This document shows, piece after piece, positions 9,884 to 19,430 of a stretch of 64,000 bases of DNA. Where the stretch lies: positions 1,246,641 to 1,310,640 of the forward strand of contig NZ_BMIC01000001.1 in assembly GCF_014641635.1 (NCBI RefSeq), read 5' to 3'. Position numbers and translations under genes: made by a program. This DNA comes from Aquaticitalea lipolytica. Its GTDB lineage: Bacteria > Bacteroidota > Bacteroidia > Flavobacteriales > Flavobacteriaceae. A model generated the notes under the pieces. It saw only the letters and a list, made by a program, of their open reading frames with translations. It had not been told where the DNA came from and did no database searches. How positions within the stretch are numbered: the first letter of the stretch is position 1; every line of letters begins with the position of its first letter.

Positions 9884-10837
9884 TTATTCCTTTCTATTAT
9901 AGATTGGCAGATAAATTAAAGACAATCCTCCTAAAACAATAATCATTAAGGTTTGTGATGACCACATAATCCAACCAAAAGCTATACTTGGATCTTTTGC
10001 GATACCAAAAATTGAAAATGCCAAATACACAGCTACAGGATAAGAACCAATGCCACCATTAGTTGCTGCAATACTAAAACTAGCGGAAATAAAACCTATT
10101 AATATTGCGGCTAAAGGAATGTTAGTTGTTTCATCTAACGCGAATGTTGTAACATAAAACATAAGAACATACATAGTCCAAATAAATAGCGTATGAAAAA
10201 TGAATGCCCATTTTTTCTTCATCTTAAAAATGGTCATTACTCCTTCAATTAAACCACTAATAAATGATTTTATTTTTATTGCAAATTTTGAAGAACTACT
10301 TCTTATAAGTAAAATGATTAAAGCTAGAATAATCAAAACAGCTATTAAACCATAAACTATTTTATGACCATCGAATCTTTCTGCAAAAATTTGATAGATA
10401 AATTCAAACTCTAAAAAAAGAGTTATAATAATGATTATTAGCATTACTAGCATATCAGCAATACGTTCTGCTACTATTGTACCAAAGCCTTTTTCAAAAG
10501 GAACACCTTCATAATTAGTTATAATAGTTGCTCTTGTAATTTCTCCAGCTCTTGGTATTGTATAGTTAACTAAATAGGTTGCAAAAACAGCCATTATGCT
10601 GTTTGGAAGTCTTAACTTGTAACCCATTGGCTCAATCATAAACTGCCAACGATAAGCACGTGATAAGTGGCTTAATAAGCCAAAAAACAACCCTAATCCA
10701 ATATAAATGTAATTAGCATCTTTAAAATATTGAAGAAGCTGAGAGATAGAAATTTCCGATAAAGAATACCAAACCAAAACCACTCCTAATAATAAAGGGA
10801 GTACTATTTTTAGGGTTTTGCTTATTTTAGTATTCAA
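9884..10837 (-). CDS. Flippase-like / LPG synthase TM-type membrane protein
   Basis: Multi-pass inner-membrane protein of 317 residues of the lysylphosphatidylglycerol synthase transmembrane-region family (UPF0104, YbhN/AglD-like). About eight hydrophobic helices are visible, and the family segments SHLSRAYRWQFMIEPMGYK (about 57-75), NYTIPRAGEITRA (about 91-103) and VAERIADMLVM are present. The substrate cannot be told. The start appears to be TTG at 10837, three bases from the panD stop; no ATG precedes the first helix. The TTG lies in a TAAATTTTG string that resembles a -7 box with one extra base. It is probably cotranscribed with panC-panD. Confidence 0.85.
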   Translation of the reverse strand: MNTKISKTLKIVLPLLLGVVLVWYSLSEISISQLLQYFKDANYIYIGLGLFFGLLSHLSRAYRWQFMIEPMGYKLRLPNSIMAVFATYLVNYTIPRAGEITRATIITNYEGVPFEKGFGTIVAERIADMLVMLIIIIITLFLEFEFIYQIFAERFDGHKIVYGLIAVLIILALIILLIRSSSSKFAIKIKSFISGLIEGVMTIFKMKKKWAFIFHTLFIWTMYVLMFYVTTFALDETTNIPLAAILIGFISASFSIAATNGGIGSYPVAVYLAFSIFGIAKDPSIAFGWIMWSSQTLMIIVLGGLSLIYLPIYNRKE

Positions 10838-10840
10838 AAT

Positions 10841-11191
10841 TTATTTTAAAAGATTAGTCGCTTCGTCTGGAAATACTAACGAAGGTTTAAAGGTTTTAGC
10901 CTTTTCATAATCCATAAATGCGTAAGTTATTAGTATAAGTGTGTCTCCAACTGCTACTTTTCTTGCAGCAGCACCATTTAAAGTGATTTCACCACTATTA
11001 CGAGGTCCTGGAATTACATATGTATCCAGACGCTCACCGTTGTCGTTATTAACAATCTGAACTTTTTCACCTTGTATAATATTAGCTGCGTCCATTAAAT
11101 CTTCATCAATGGTTATACTACCTATATAATTTAGGTCTGCTCCTGTACACTTAACTCTGTGTATTTTAGATTTTACTACTTGAATTTGCAT
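10841..11191 (-). CDS. panD: Aspartate 1-decarboxylase proenzyme
   Basis: Makes beta-alanine from L-aspartate for pantothenate synthesis; the proenzyme cleaves itself at Gly24-Ser25 to form the pyruvoyl group. The sequence shows K9, the cleavage site YIGS (22-25), R54 and Y58 ([11 protein letters not shown]), and [18 protein letters not shown]. The length of 116 is normal. It follows panC, whose product uses the beta-alanine, with a gap of 13 bases. That gap carries TATCTTTG exactly four bases before the ATG, a possible internal promoter that would give a leaderless panD mRNA. Confidence 0.97.
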   Translation of the reverse strand: MQIQVVKSKIHRVKCTGADLNYIGSITIDEDLMDAANIIQGEKVQIVNNDNGERLDTYVIPGPRNSGEITLNGAAARKVAVGDTLILITYAFMDYEKAKTFKPSLVFPDEATNLLK

Positions 11192-11195
11192 GAGG

Positions 11196-11203
11196 CAAAG
11201 ATA
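11196..11203 (-). promoter_or_regulatory. -7 promoter box abutting panD start
   Basis: On the minus strand TATCTTTG (exact TAnnTTTG) is followed by CCTC and the panD ATG. It lies inside the 13-base gap between panC and panD. A transcript from this box would start at or within a base or two of the ATG. No good TTG -33 element was found, so it rests on the -7 box only. Confidence 0.4.
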
Positions 11204-11204
11204 A

Positions 11205-12053
11205 TTAATTTAAAGCGATATTGTCTATAAGCCTAATATCATCTGCATATACTGCAATAAACGCTCTATATTGTTTTTTGTTAGATTTTCTTGTTACTGT
11301 TTTTAAGGTTTGTATATCAGCTATGGTGAAATACTCTAGTTTTAATAAATCATGCTTTTCAAACTGATTTTTAACCCATTCTGTAACTTTATTAGCACTT
11401 TTTGTGCCAAATTTTTGCTTGGCAGTTTTTAGTGTTTTATATATAAAAGGTGCTGCTTTTCTGTACTCAGGCTTTAGTCTCTCGTTTCTTGAGCTCATTG
11501 CTAATCCGTCATTTGCTCTGAAAATATTACATCCAATAACCTTTACTGAAATGTTATTGTTTTTAACTAATGTTTGTATTATACGTAGTTGCTGATAATC
11601 TTTTTCACCAAAATAAGCATTATTGGGTTTTACAATTTCAAACAATCGTTTTACTATTGTTCCAACCCCATCAAAATGACCTTCTCTAAATTTACCCTCC
11701 ATTTCGAACTCCAATCCATTAAACTTAAATTTACTGGAAGTAATATTTTTCCCATAAACGTCTTCTACAGTTGGTGCATATACTATTATATCATCAGAAA
11801 CTGTCTTTAAGAGGTTTACATCTCTATCTAAGGTTCTTGGGTACTTTTCTAGATCTTCTTTGTTATCAAATTGAGTTGGATTAACAAAAATACTTACCAC
11901 AATTATATCATTTTGCTGCAAGCCCTTTTTAACTAAAGAAAGATGCCCTTCATGCAAAGCTCCCATTGTTGGCACGAACCCAATAGTTAGCTGTTGAGAC
12001 TTTAATTCCTCAACAACAGTATTGATTTCTTCTTTTTTATAATAAATAATCAC
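11205..12053 (-). CDS. panC: Pantothenate synthetase (pantoate-beta-alanine ligase)
   Basis: Joins pantoate and beta-alanine with ATP to give pantothenate. The nucleotide-binding signature [14 protein letters not shown] (about 28-41), the [21 protein letters not shown] segment, [12 protein letters not shown] and the MSSRNERL loop are all present; 282 residues is the usual length. The start is GTG at 12053, since no ATG is available before the conserved N-terminus. It heads the minus-strand string panC-panD-flippase-esterase-radA and is divergent from the GT5-like gene at 12166, sharing a 112-bp promoter region. Confidence 0.96.
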   Translation of the reverse strand: MIIYYKKEEINTVVEELKSQQLTIGFVPTMGALHEGHLSLVKKGLQQNDIIVVSIFVNPTQFDNKEDLEKYPRTLDRDVNLLKTVSDDIIVYAPTVEDVYGKNITSSKFKFNGLEFEMEGKFREGHFDGVGTIVKRLFEIVKPNNAYFGEKDYQQLRIIQTLVKNNNISVKVIGCNIFRANDGLAMSSRNERLKPEYRKAAPFIYKTLKTAKQKFGTKSANKVTEWVKNQFEKHDLLKLEYFTIADIQTLKTVTRKSNKKQYRAFIAVYADDIRLIDNIALN

Positions 12054-12117
12054 GTTATAACAAAAATTTAACAGCGTGCAAACTTAATATTTTACTAGCA
12101 ATCTGCATAAATTTTTG

Positions 12118-12125
12118 TAATTTTG
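12118..12125 (+). promoter_or_regulatory. -7 promoter box for the GT5-like/DUF4270/glmS run
   Basis: TAATTTTG is an exact TAnnTTTG match 40 bases before the ATG at 12166, in the divergent gap with panC. There is no clear TTG at the expected upstream distance. Confidence 0.45.
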
Positions 12126-12165
12126 CGTGTTTTTTATTTTTAATTTTTTAAAAACTACGTGATTT

Positions 12166-12975
12166 ATGAAAGATAAGAGAATATTGTACGTGTCCTCGGA
12201 AGTTGTACCATATTTACCTGAAACAGAAATTTCTTCAATGTCATTTGAAGCGCCTAGAATGGTAAATAAACAAGGTGGACAAATACGAATATTCATGCCG
12301 AGATACGGAAACATAAATGAACGTAGACATCAGTTGCATGAAGTTATCAGATTATCTGGTATAAACTTGGTTATTAATGATTTAGACATGCCTTTAATTA
12401 TTAAAGTAGCATCAATCCCTAAGGAAAGAATTCAAGTTTACTTTATTGATAATGAAGACTATTTTAAGCGAAAAGCTACATTAACTGATGAAGATGGAAA
12501 CCTTTATCCAGATAATGATGAACGTGCGATTTTCTTTGCAAAAGGTGTTATTGAAACTGTAAAAAAACTAAACTGGTCTCCAGATATTATTCATGTAAAT
12601 GGATGGTTGGCTTCTTTACTCCCTTTATACTTAAAAGAATACTATAAAACTGAACCACTTTTTAGCGATAGTAAAATTGTTACTTCTATATACAATCAAA
12701 GCTTCGATGAAACGTTAGATAAGGAGATGATTAATAAATTAAAATTTGATAACATTGATGAAAATGCTATTAAAGCACTAATTACTCCTAGCTACAATAA
12801 TATAATGAAAGTAGCTATCGATTATTCAGATGCATTAATTATTGGCTCACAAGAAATACCTAAAGAATTACAAACTTATTTAAAAGACTCAAAAAAACCT
12901 GTGTTAGAATATTTTTCTCCTGAAGAATTTGCAGATCCTTATACAGAGTTTTACAACACAAAAGTTTTAAACTAG
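12166..12975 (+). CDS. Half-length glycogen/starch synthase-like (GT5 N-domain) protein
   Basis: A 269-residue protein resembling only the N-terminal Rossmann domain of glycogen synthase: RILYVSSEVVPY (5-16), GGQIRIFMPRYGNINER, FIDNEDYF, DNDERAIFFAKGVIE and PDIIHVNGWLASLLPLYLK. Full enzymes are about 480 residues, so the whole C-terminal GT-B half is absent. The usual KTGGL ADP-glucose-binding motif after the first strand is replaced by PETEISSMS. The frame is clean and the next gene begins 10 bases later, so this is not a recent truncation. It heads the run DUF4270-glmS and is divergent from panC. A catalytic role is unlikely; a regulatory or sugar-binding role is inference. Confidence 0.85.
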   Translation: MKDKRILYVSSEVVPYLPETEISSMSFEAPRMVNKQGGQIRIFMPRYGNINERRHQLHEVIRLSGINLVINDLDMPLIIKVASIPKERIQVYFIDNEDYFKRKATLTDEDGNLYPDNDERAIFFAKGVIETVKKLNWSPDIIHVNGWLASLLPLYLKEYYKTEPLFSDSKIVTSIYNQSFDETLDKEMINKLKFDNIDENAIKALITPSYNNIMKVAIDYSDALIIGSQEIPKELQTYLKDSKKPVLEYFSPEEFADPYTEFYNTKVLN

Positions 12976-12985
12976 AAAATATTAA

Positions 12986-14620
12986 ATGAAAAGAATAAAA
13001 TTTGCCCTTAAAAACGTTGCTGTTTTAGCACTACTTATAATATCGTTTGTAGCTTGTGATAAAGATTTTGCCACTATTGGATCTGATATAGTTGGTCAAA
13101 ACAATTTCGACACTGATCATATTAAATATGATGTAATTGCCTATAATAGAAAACTTAATCCAGTGCAGACAAATGGGTTGCCAATAAACTTACTAGGAGT
13201 TTACAAAGACCCTTTATATGGTTTAACTACCGCATCGTTTGTAAGTCAACTTAACTCATCTGCAATTGATCCTGAATTCGGAACTAACGCAACTGTAGAT
13301 TCTGTAGTACTTACAGTACCTTACTTTAGTAAAGCTATTGAGCTTACTTCAGATGGAGAAACACTTTATGAATTAGATTCTGTTTATGGTGATGATCCTA
13401 TTAAACTTTCAATATTTGAAAATAATTATTTCTTAAGAAATTTTGATCCAAATTCTGAATTTGATGCACCTCAAAAGTACTTTTCTAATAAATCTACTGG
13501 TTCTAGCTCAATAAACCCATCTTTATTAGAAGGTCAATTACTAACTACTGTTGGAGATTTTTATTACCCAGACTTAAATAGTTTTAAGCCAAATAAAAAG
13601 CAAATAGTGCTAAAAGATGGAGATGAAATTACAGATAGATTAGCTCCTTCTTTGCGTATAAAATTAGGTAACCAGTTTTGGCAAGAAAAAATATTAGACA
13701 TGGAGGGAAGTCCTGTTTTAAGCAACCAAAACAATTTTTTAAATTATTTTAGAGGTTTATATTTTAAAGTTGAAGATATTAATGGAACTGGAAATATGGC
13801 TCTTTTAAATTTTGGTTCTAATAGTGCTAATGTAACTATATATTATTCTCATGAAACTACTGTTGAGGGAGTGACTGAAACATCTCAATCTACTTTTGTA
13901 TTGACATTTACAGGGAATAGAGTTAATTTTTTTGATAACAATTTTAATTTTAATATTCAAGACGGGAATACAACAACTGGAGACGAAAAACTTTATCTTA
14001 AAGGAGGGGAAGGCTCAATGGCTGTAATAAATTTATTTAATGGTGATGCTGATGGAAATTCAACAGAATTTAACACTTTTAAAAACCAGTATGTTGAAAC
14101 TGACTCTGATGGCCATTTTGTGAAAGCTAAAAGGTTAGTTAATGAAGCAAACTTAGTTTTTTATGTAGATCAGACGTTGGTGAATGGACAAGAACCAGAA
14201 AGAATATATTTATATGATATAAATAATGAAACCCCATTGATAGACTATTATCTTGACATCACAAATACTGTAACATTAAATGACTCAAAAGCCAATCACC
14301 TTGGAAAATTACAAAGAGTCGGCGGGGAACCTGATGGTGAAGGTATTCGTTATAAAATCAGAATTACTGAACATATAAATAATATTCTTTTAAAAGACTC
14401 TACTAATGTGAAATTAGGGCTTGTAGTTTGTGGGAATGTAAACATTGAAAATGGCGCTACACAATACAATGTGTTGACTTCTAACAATTCCGACATTATT
14501 AAAAAGATTCCTGTAAGCTCTACAACCTCTCCTAGAGGAACAGTTCTTTATGGTAATAACACAACAAATGAGCAAAAAAAGTTATATTTAGAAGTTTTTT
14601 ATACTGAACCAAATAATTAA
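12986..14620 (+). CDS. DUF4270 family outer-membrane-type lipoprotein
   Basis: 544-residue lipoprotein with a signal ending in LLIISFVAC (lipobox Cys at about residue 24), then DKDFATIGSDIVGQNNF, the typical DUF4270 opening. The rest is beta-rich with no visible active site. Function is unknown in this Bacteroidota-specific family. It lies 10 bases after the GT5-like gene and 6 bases before glmS, so the three are very likely one transcript, which suggests a link to the cell envelope. Confidence 0.85.
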   Translation: MKRIKFALKNVAVLALLIISFVACDKDFATIGSDIVGQNNFDTDHIKYDVIAYNRKLNPVQTNGLPINLLGVYKDPLYGLTTASFVSQLNSSAIDPEFGTNATVDSVVLTVPYFSKAIELTSDGETLYELDSVYGDDPIKLSIFENNYFLRNFDPNSEFDAPQKYFSNKSTGSSSINPSLLEGQLLTTVGDFYYPDLNSFKPNKKQIVLKDGDEITDRLAPSLRIKLGNQFWQEKILDMEGSPVLSNQNNFLNYFRGLYFKVEDINGTGNMALLNFGSNSANVTIYYSHETTVEGVTETSQSTFVLTFTGNRVNFFDNNFNFNIQDGNTTTGDEKLYLKGGEGSMAVINLFNGDADGNSTEFNTFKNQYVETDSDGHFVKAKRLVNEANLVFYVDQTLVNGQEPERIYLYDINNETPLIDYYLDITNTVTLNDSKANHLGKLQRVGGEPDGEGIRYKIRITEHINNILLKDSTNVKLGLVVCGNVNIENGATQYNVLTSNNSDIIKKIPVSSTTSPRGTVLYGNNTTNEQKKLYLEVFYTEPNN

Positions 14621-14626
14621 AATTAT

Positions 14627-16474
14627 ATGTGTGGAATCGTTGGTTATATAGGTCATAGAGAAGCTTATCCAATAATCTTAAAGGGATTAAAAAGATTAGA
14701 GTATAGAGGTTATGATAGTGCTGGTATTGCTTTGTATGATGGCAATGAAATAAAACTATCTAAAACAAAAGGTAAAGTAGCCGATTTAGAACAACGATTA
14801 GAAAAAGAAATACCTACAACTGGCAAACTAGGAATAGGTCATACGCGTTGGGCAACTCATGGAGTGCCGAATGATGTAAATTCTCACCCACACTACTCAA
14901 ATTCAGGAAATTTAGTAATTATTCACAATGGTATTATTGAAAATTACGAATCTCTTAAAAAAGAATTAATTAATCGTGGTTATACATTTAAATCAGATAC
15001 AGATACAGAAGTTCTTGTCAATTTGATTGAAGATGTAATGACTAACCAAAATCTCAAGCTAGGAAAAGCAGTTCAAATTGCCTTAAACCAGGTTGTTGGC
15101 GCTTATGCTATAGTTGTATTTGATAAAAATAAACCAAACGAATTAGTTGTTGCAAAATTAGGAAGCCCTTTAGCAATAGGAATTGGTGAAGATGAGTTTT
15201 TTGTTGCTAGTGACGCCTCTCCTTTTATTGAGTTCACAAAAAATGCCATTTATCTTGAAGATGAAGAAATGGCAATTATAAGACTTAACAAAGAGATTAA
15301 AATAAGAAAAATTAAAGACGACTCTTTAGTTAATCCGTATATACAAGAATTGCAAATTAATTTAGAGCAAATTGAAAAAGGTGGTTACGATCACTTTATG
15401 CTTAAAGAAATTTATGAGCAACCAAGCGCTATTAAAGACACTTATAGAGGCAGAATGTTAGTAGATGAAGCTATTATTAAAATGGCAGGTGTTGAAGATA
15501 ACATGAAAAAATTCTTAAATGCAAATAGAATTATTATCGTTGCTTGTGGTACTTCTTGGCATGCAGGGCTAGTAGCGGAATATATATTTGAAGATTTAGC
15601 AAGAATACCAGTTGAAGTAGAATATGCTTCTGAGTTTAGATATCGAAACCCTGTAATAACAGAAAAGGATGTCGTAATTGCTATATCACAGTCAGGTGAA
15701 ACAGCTGATACTTTAGCTGCAATAAAATTGGCTAAATCAAAAGGAGCATTTGTTTTTGGAGTTTGCAATGTAGTTGGATCTTCCATTGCAAGAGAAACCA
15801 ATGCTGGAGCTTACACACATGCTGGCCCAGAAATCGGTGTAGCTTCAACAAAAGCTTTTACAACTCAAATTACATTGTTAACACTAATTGCGTTGCGATT
15901 AGCGAGAGCAAATGGTACAATATCAAGTTCAGATTTCCGCCATCATTTAATAGAGTTAGAAATGATTCCTGAAAAAGTTAAAAAAACTTTAGAGTCTGAA
16001 GCTCATATTAAAATGATAGCCGATATATATAAAGATGTACATCACTTTTTATATTTAGGAAGAGGTTATAATTTCCCTGTAGCCTTAGAAGGTGCTTTAA
16101 AACTTAAAGAAATATCTTATATACATGCTGAAGGATATCCTGCTGCTGAAATGAAGCATGGGCCAATAGCTTTAATTGACGAAAATATGCCAATTGTTGT
16201 TATAGCTACAAAACGTGGTCATTATGAAAAAGTGGTAAGTAACATACAAGAAATTAAATCAAGAAAAGGAAAAATTATTGGTATAGTTACTGAAGGTGAT
16301 GTTGAAGTAAAAGCATTAGCCGATCATGTAATTGAAGTTCCAGAAACTTTAGAATCTCTATCTCCATTATTAACAACAATTCCATTACAGCTACTTTCTT
16401 ATCATATTGCAGTAATGCTAAATAGAAATGTAGACCAACCTCGAAATTTAGCTAAATCAGTTACTGTAGAATAG
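14627..16474 (+). CDS. glmS: Glutamine-fructose-6-phosphate aminotransferase (isomerizing)
   Basis: Makes glucosamine-6-phosphate from fructose-6-phosphate and glutamine, the entry to peptidoglycan and lipid A sugars. It starts MCGIVGYIG with the N-terminal nucleophile Cys2, has the glutaminase segments RWATHG and HNGIIENY, two SIS domains (ACGTSWHAG, AISQSGETADT, GPEIGVASTKAFTTQ, YPAAEMKHGPIALI) and the canonical end DQPRNLAKSVTVE. The length of 615 is normal. It lies 6 bases after the DUF4270 gene. There is no room for a glmS ribozyme upstream. Confidence 0.98.
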   Translation: MCGIVGYIGHREAYPIILKGLKRLEYRGYDSAGIALYDGNEIKLSKTKGKVADLEQRLEKEIPTTGKLGIGHTRWATHGVPNDVNSHPHYSNSGNLVIIHNGIIENYESLKKELINRGYTFKSDTDTEVLVNLIEDVMTNQNLKLGKAVQIALNQVVGAYAIVVFDKNKPNELVVAKLGSPLAIGIGEDEFFVASDASPFIEFTKNAIYLEDEEMAIIRLNKEIKIRKIKDDSLVNPYIQELQINLEQIEKGGYDHFMLKEIYEQPSAIKDTYRGRMLVDEAIIKMAGVEDNMKKFLNANRIIIVACGTSWHAGLVAEYIFEDLARIPVEVEYASEFRYRNPVITEKDVVIAISQSGETADTLAAIKLAKSKGAFVFGVCNVVGSSIARETNAGAYTHAGPEIGVASTKAFTTQITLLTLIALRLARANGTISSSDFRHHLIELEMIPEKVKKTLESEAHIKMIADIYKDVHHFLYLGRGYNFPVALEGALKLKEISYIHAEGYPAAEMKHGPIALIDENMPIVVIATKRGHYEKVVSNIQEIKSRKGKIIGIVTEGDVEVKALADHVIEVPETLESLSPLLTTIPLQLLSYHIAVMLNRNVDQPRNLAKSVTVE

Positions 16475-16550
16475 CATATAATTTTGTACATTTAGTTAAT
16501 AAATAAAAGAATTATGTAATTTTTTGCGTGTTTTTTTCACAAAAAAATAC

Positions 16551-16562
16551 TATGCGCGCATA
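16551..16562. promoter_or_regulatory. 12-bp perfect palindrome upstream of TonB receptor operon
   Basis: TATGCGCGCATA is a perfect palindrome and a GC island in a very AT-rich 161-bp gap, 73 bases before the receptor ATG at 16636. It is immediately followed by TAATTTTA, a near -7 box. It could be an operator; no regulator gene is adjacent. Confidence 0.35.
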
Positions 16563-16635
16563 ATTTTATTAAATATTTAATTAACATGTCATTAATTTAT
16601 TTATATTGCTGACTAAAATTAACTAATTCCCTAAG

Positions 16636-19419
16636 ATGAAAACAATTTTAAAGATTATTATGCTGTTTTCTTGTGCCCTAACTTATGCACAAACAACAGT
16701 AAAAGGTAATGTAACTGATAACAGTGGTCAACCATTACCAGGTGCTAACATTATTGTTGTAGGTACAACTACAGGCACAATTACAGATTTTGATGGAAAT
16801 TTCACTTTAAATTACAATCAAAACCCACCATTTACAATTCAAGTAAGTAGCGTTGGTTTTGAGTCAAAAACTGAACAAATTACAACTAACCCACAAACAG
16901 TTAATATTGTTTTGGTAGAAGGAACTTCGCTAGATGAAGTTGTAATATCAGCATCAAGAACTCCAGAGCGAATTTTTGAATCTCCAGTAACTGTGGAGCG
17001 TTTTGGTTTAAAAGAAATTAAAAACACAGCATCTGCAGATTTTTATGATGGTCTAGAAAATCTTAAAGGTGTTGATGTTAATACAAACAGTTTAACGTTT
17101 AAATCAGTAAACACAAGAGGTTTCGCAACATTTGCTAATACAAGATTTATGCAATTAGTTGACGGGATGGACAATTCTACTCCTGCATTAAATTTCCCAA
17201 TAGGAAATTTAGTAGGTATGAATGAAACGGATGTGTTAAGTGTAGAGTTACTTCCTGGTGCTGCATCAGCTTTGTATGGTGCAAATGCATTTAATGGTAT
17301 TTTATTTATGAGAAGTAAAAATCCTTTTGACTTCCAAGGCATAAGTGGATACCATAAACAAGGCATCACTTCTCAAGATGCTGGAGGAGACAACACATAT
17401 AGAGATAGTGGTATTAGAGCTGCATATAAGTTTAGCGACTATTTTGCAGCTAAAGTTAACTTCGGATGGCTTAAAGGTACTGATTGGACTGCAAATAATT
17501 ATCAAGGAAAACCAGGGACTGGAGATACAAGAGCTAGCTTAGGTTATGATGGTTATAATATATATGGTGATGAAGTTGCAACAAACATCAATGGTGTAGC
17601 TCAAACTTTAGAAGGATTAGGCATACTGCCTGCAGGTGCAAATGCACTAGTACCATCAGTAACAGTTAGTAGAACTGGTTATGAAGAGCGTGATTTAACA
17701 GATTATAATGCAGAAAGTATTAAAGCTGATTGGGGACTTTATTTTAGACCTTGGGCTAATGATTTTGAAATACAATATGTTGGTAAAGTGGGTACAGGTT
17801 CAACTATCTATCAAGGAACTAACAGGTATAATATTGATGGATTTACACAACAACAACACAAGATCGAAGTAAAAAATGACAACTTCTTTTTAAGAGGTTA
17901 TGTGGTTGCCGATAAAGCTGGTGATTCTTATGATATGGTGTTTACTGGGATAAACATTAACAGAGCATGGAAAGATGATAATACTTGGTTTGGTCAATAT
18001 ACAGGTGCTTATGTACAAGCTACCCTTGGTGGAGCTACAGATGCTCAGGCACATGCAATTGCAAGACAAACAGCAGAAACAGGCCGTTATGAGCCAGGCT
18101 CACCAGAGTTTATTGCTGCATATAACGCAAGTATTAGTAATCCTGATTTAGCAACAGGTTCTAGGTTTCAAGATGCTTCTAAATACTACCATGCTGATGG
18201 TAATTATAATTTTAGTCACTTATGGGATGCAGTTGACATTCAAGTAGGTGGATCATATAGAAAATACAGTTTAAACTCCTCAGGTACTATTTACACAGAT
18301 TATGATGGCCCAATAGATTATTCTGAATATGGTGTTTATACACAACTACAAAAAGAATTTGATTTAAATGGCGGAATGAGCTTAAAGTTAACTGGTTCTG
18401 CTCGTTATGACAAATCAGAGTTTTTTGATGGATTTGTTTCTCCAAGAATTTCAGCTGGTTTATCAGTAAACGAAAATCACAATATTAGAGCATCTGTTCA
18501 AACAGGATTTAGAAACCCAACAACTCAAGATTTATTTATTGGTCTAGATGCTGGTAGAGCAATTTTAGTTGGTTCTGCTCCTGATAATTTAGACAGATAT
18601 TATGATTCTTATGATATCAGTACTGCAGGTCAGGTAGCTTTCGGCCAACCAGCAACAGTTACTCAAACTGGTGCTGCAGCTTATACTAATTCTTATTTAG
18701 CGTCTTCTGTTTCTGCTTTTGCTGCATCATCTAATCCAGCAGATTTAGTTATTGGAAATTCTGCTTTAGTTAAACCTGAAAAAATTACTTCAATGGAAGT
18801 AGGTTATAGAGGTAAATTAGATAAAGTTATTGTGGATATGAGTGTTTATTATAACAAATATCAAGACTTTATTTCTGGAGAAAACGTTGTTGCTCCTTTT
18901 TATGGTACAGTTGGAGACAACTCTTTATCAATTGCAGCTATTGCAAATGGAGATTATCAAGTTTATCAAACATATACAAACTCAAAAGCAGATGTTAATT
19001 CATATGGAGGTTCTATTGGATTATCAACTAAAATTTTTGGAAACTTTGATTTAGGAGGTAGCTATACATATACTAAACAAGATTTTGATGAAAATGCATT
19101 TCCTGATTTTAGAACAAACTTTAATACTCCAGAACATAAAGCAAAAGCTTCATTTGGTAACACAGATTTATTTAAGAATTTCGGATTTAATGTAGCTTGG
19201 AGATGGAGTGATACTTATTTCTGGCAAGCAACTTTTGGAGATGGTGATATTCCATCATATCATACTGTTGATGCACAAATCAATCTAAAAGTTCCATCAT
19301 TAAAATCTTCATTTAAAGCAGGTGCAACAAATCTTTTAGGAGATGAGTACTTTACTGCTATTGGAGTTGGTAATATTGGATCTATGTACTACGTGTCATG
19401 GACAATTAATAACTTATAA
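16636..19419 (+). CDS. TonB-dependent outer-membrane receptor with carboxypeptidase-like N-domain
   Basis: Active importer of a large ligand across the outer membrane, 927 residues. Signal peptide ends near CALTYAQ (about residue 19). A carboxypeptidase-regulatory-like domain follows (TVKGNVTDNSGQPLPGANI, about 21-95), then the plug (LDEVVISASRTPE, NTRGFATFANTRFMQLVDG, LLPGAASALYGANAFNGIL) and a long beta-barrel. It lacks the SusC-type length and is followed after 11 bases by an SGNH-type lipoprotein rather than SusD, so the two form one transport/processing pair. The substrate is not evident. A palindrome at 16551-16562 may be its operator. Confidence 0.93.
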   Translation: MKTILKIIMLFSCALTYAQTTVKGNVTDNSGQPLPGANIIVVGTTTGTITDFDGNFTLNYNQNPPFTIQVSSVGFESKTEQITTNPQTVNIVLVEGTSLDEVVISASRTPERIFESPVTVERFGLKEIKNTASADFYDGLENLKGVDVNTNSLTFKSVNTRGFATFANTRFMQLVDGMDNSTPALNFPIGNLVGMNETDVLSVELLPGAASALYGANAFNGILFMRSKNPFDFQGISGYHKQGITSQDAGGDNTYRDSGIRAAYKFSDYFAAKVNFGWLKGTDWTANNYQGKPGTGDTRASLGYDGYNIYGDEVATNINGVAQTLEGLGILPAGANALVPSVTVSRTGYEERDLTDYNAESIKADWGLYFRPWANDFEIQYVGKVGTGSTIYQGTNRYNIDGFTQQQHKIEVKNDNFFLRGYVVADKAGDSYDMVFTGININRAWKDDNTWFGQYTGAYVQATLGGATDAQAHAIARQTAETGRYEPGSPEFIAAYNASISNPDLATGSRFQDASKYYHADGNYNFSHLWDAVDIQVGGSYRKYSLNSSGTIYTDYDGPIDYSEYGVYTQLQKEFDLNGGMSLKLTGSARYDKSEFFDGFVSPRISAGLSVNENHNIRASVQTGFRNPTTQDLFIGLDAGRAILVGSAPDNLDRYYDSYDISTAGQVAFGQPATVTQTGAAAYTNSYLASSVSAFAASSNPADLVIGNSALVKPEKITSMEVGYRGKLDKVIVDMSVYYNKYQDFISGENVVAPFYGTVGDNSLSIAAIANGDYQVYQTYTNSKADVNSYGGSIGLSTKIFGNFDLGGSYTYTKQDFDENAFPDFRTNFNTPEHKAKASFGNTDLFKNFGFNVAWRWSDTYFWQATFGDGDIPSYHTVDAQINLKVPSLKSSFKAGATNLLGDEYFTAIGVGNIGSMYYVSWTINNL

Positions 19420-19430
19420 TAAAAACTAAA

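Noticed and set aside
12166-12975. GT5-like gene as a pseudogene of glycogen synthase
   Set aside because: The frame is intact, the end is followed directly by another operon gene, and no remnant of the C-domain is found downstream.
14621-14626. glmS ribozyme
   Set aside because: Only six bases separate glmS from the preceding gene.
15442-15801. 119-codon open frame opposite glmS
   Set aside because: It lies wholly inside a certain gene on the other strand, has no promoter or family match, and reflects codon bias of glmS.
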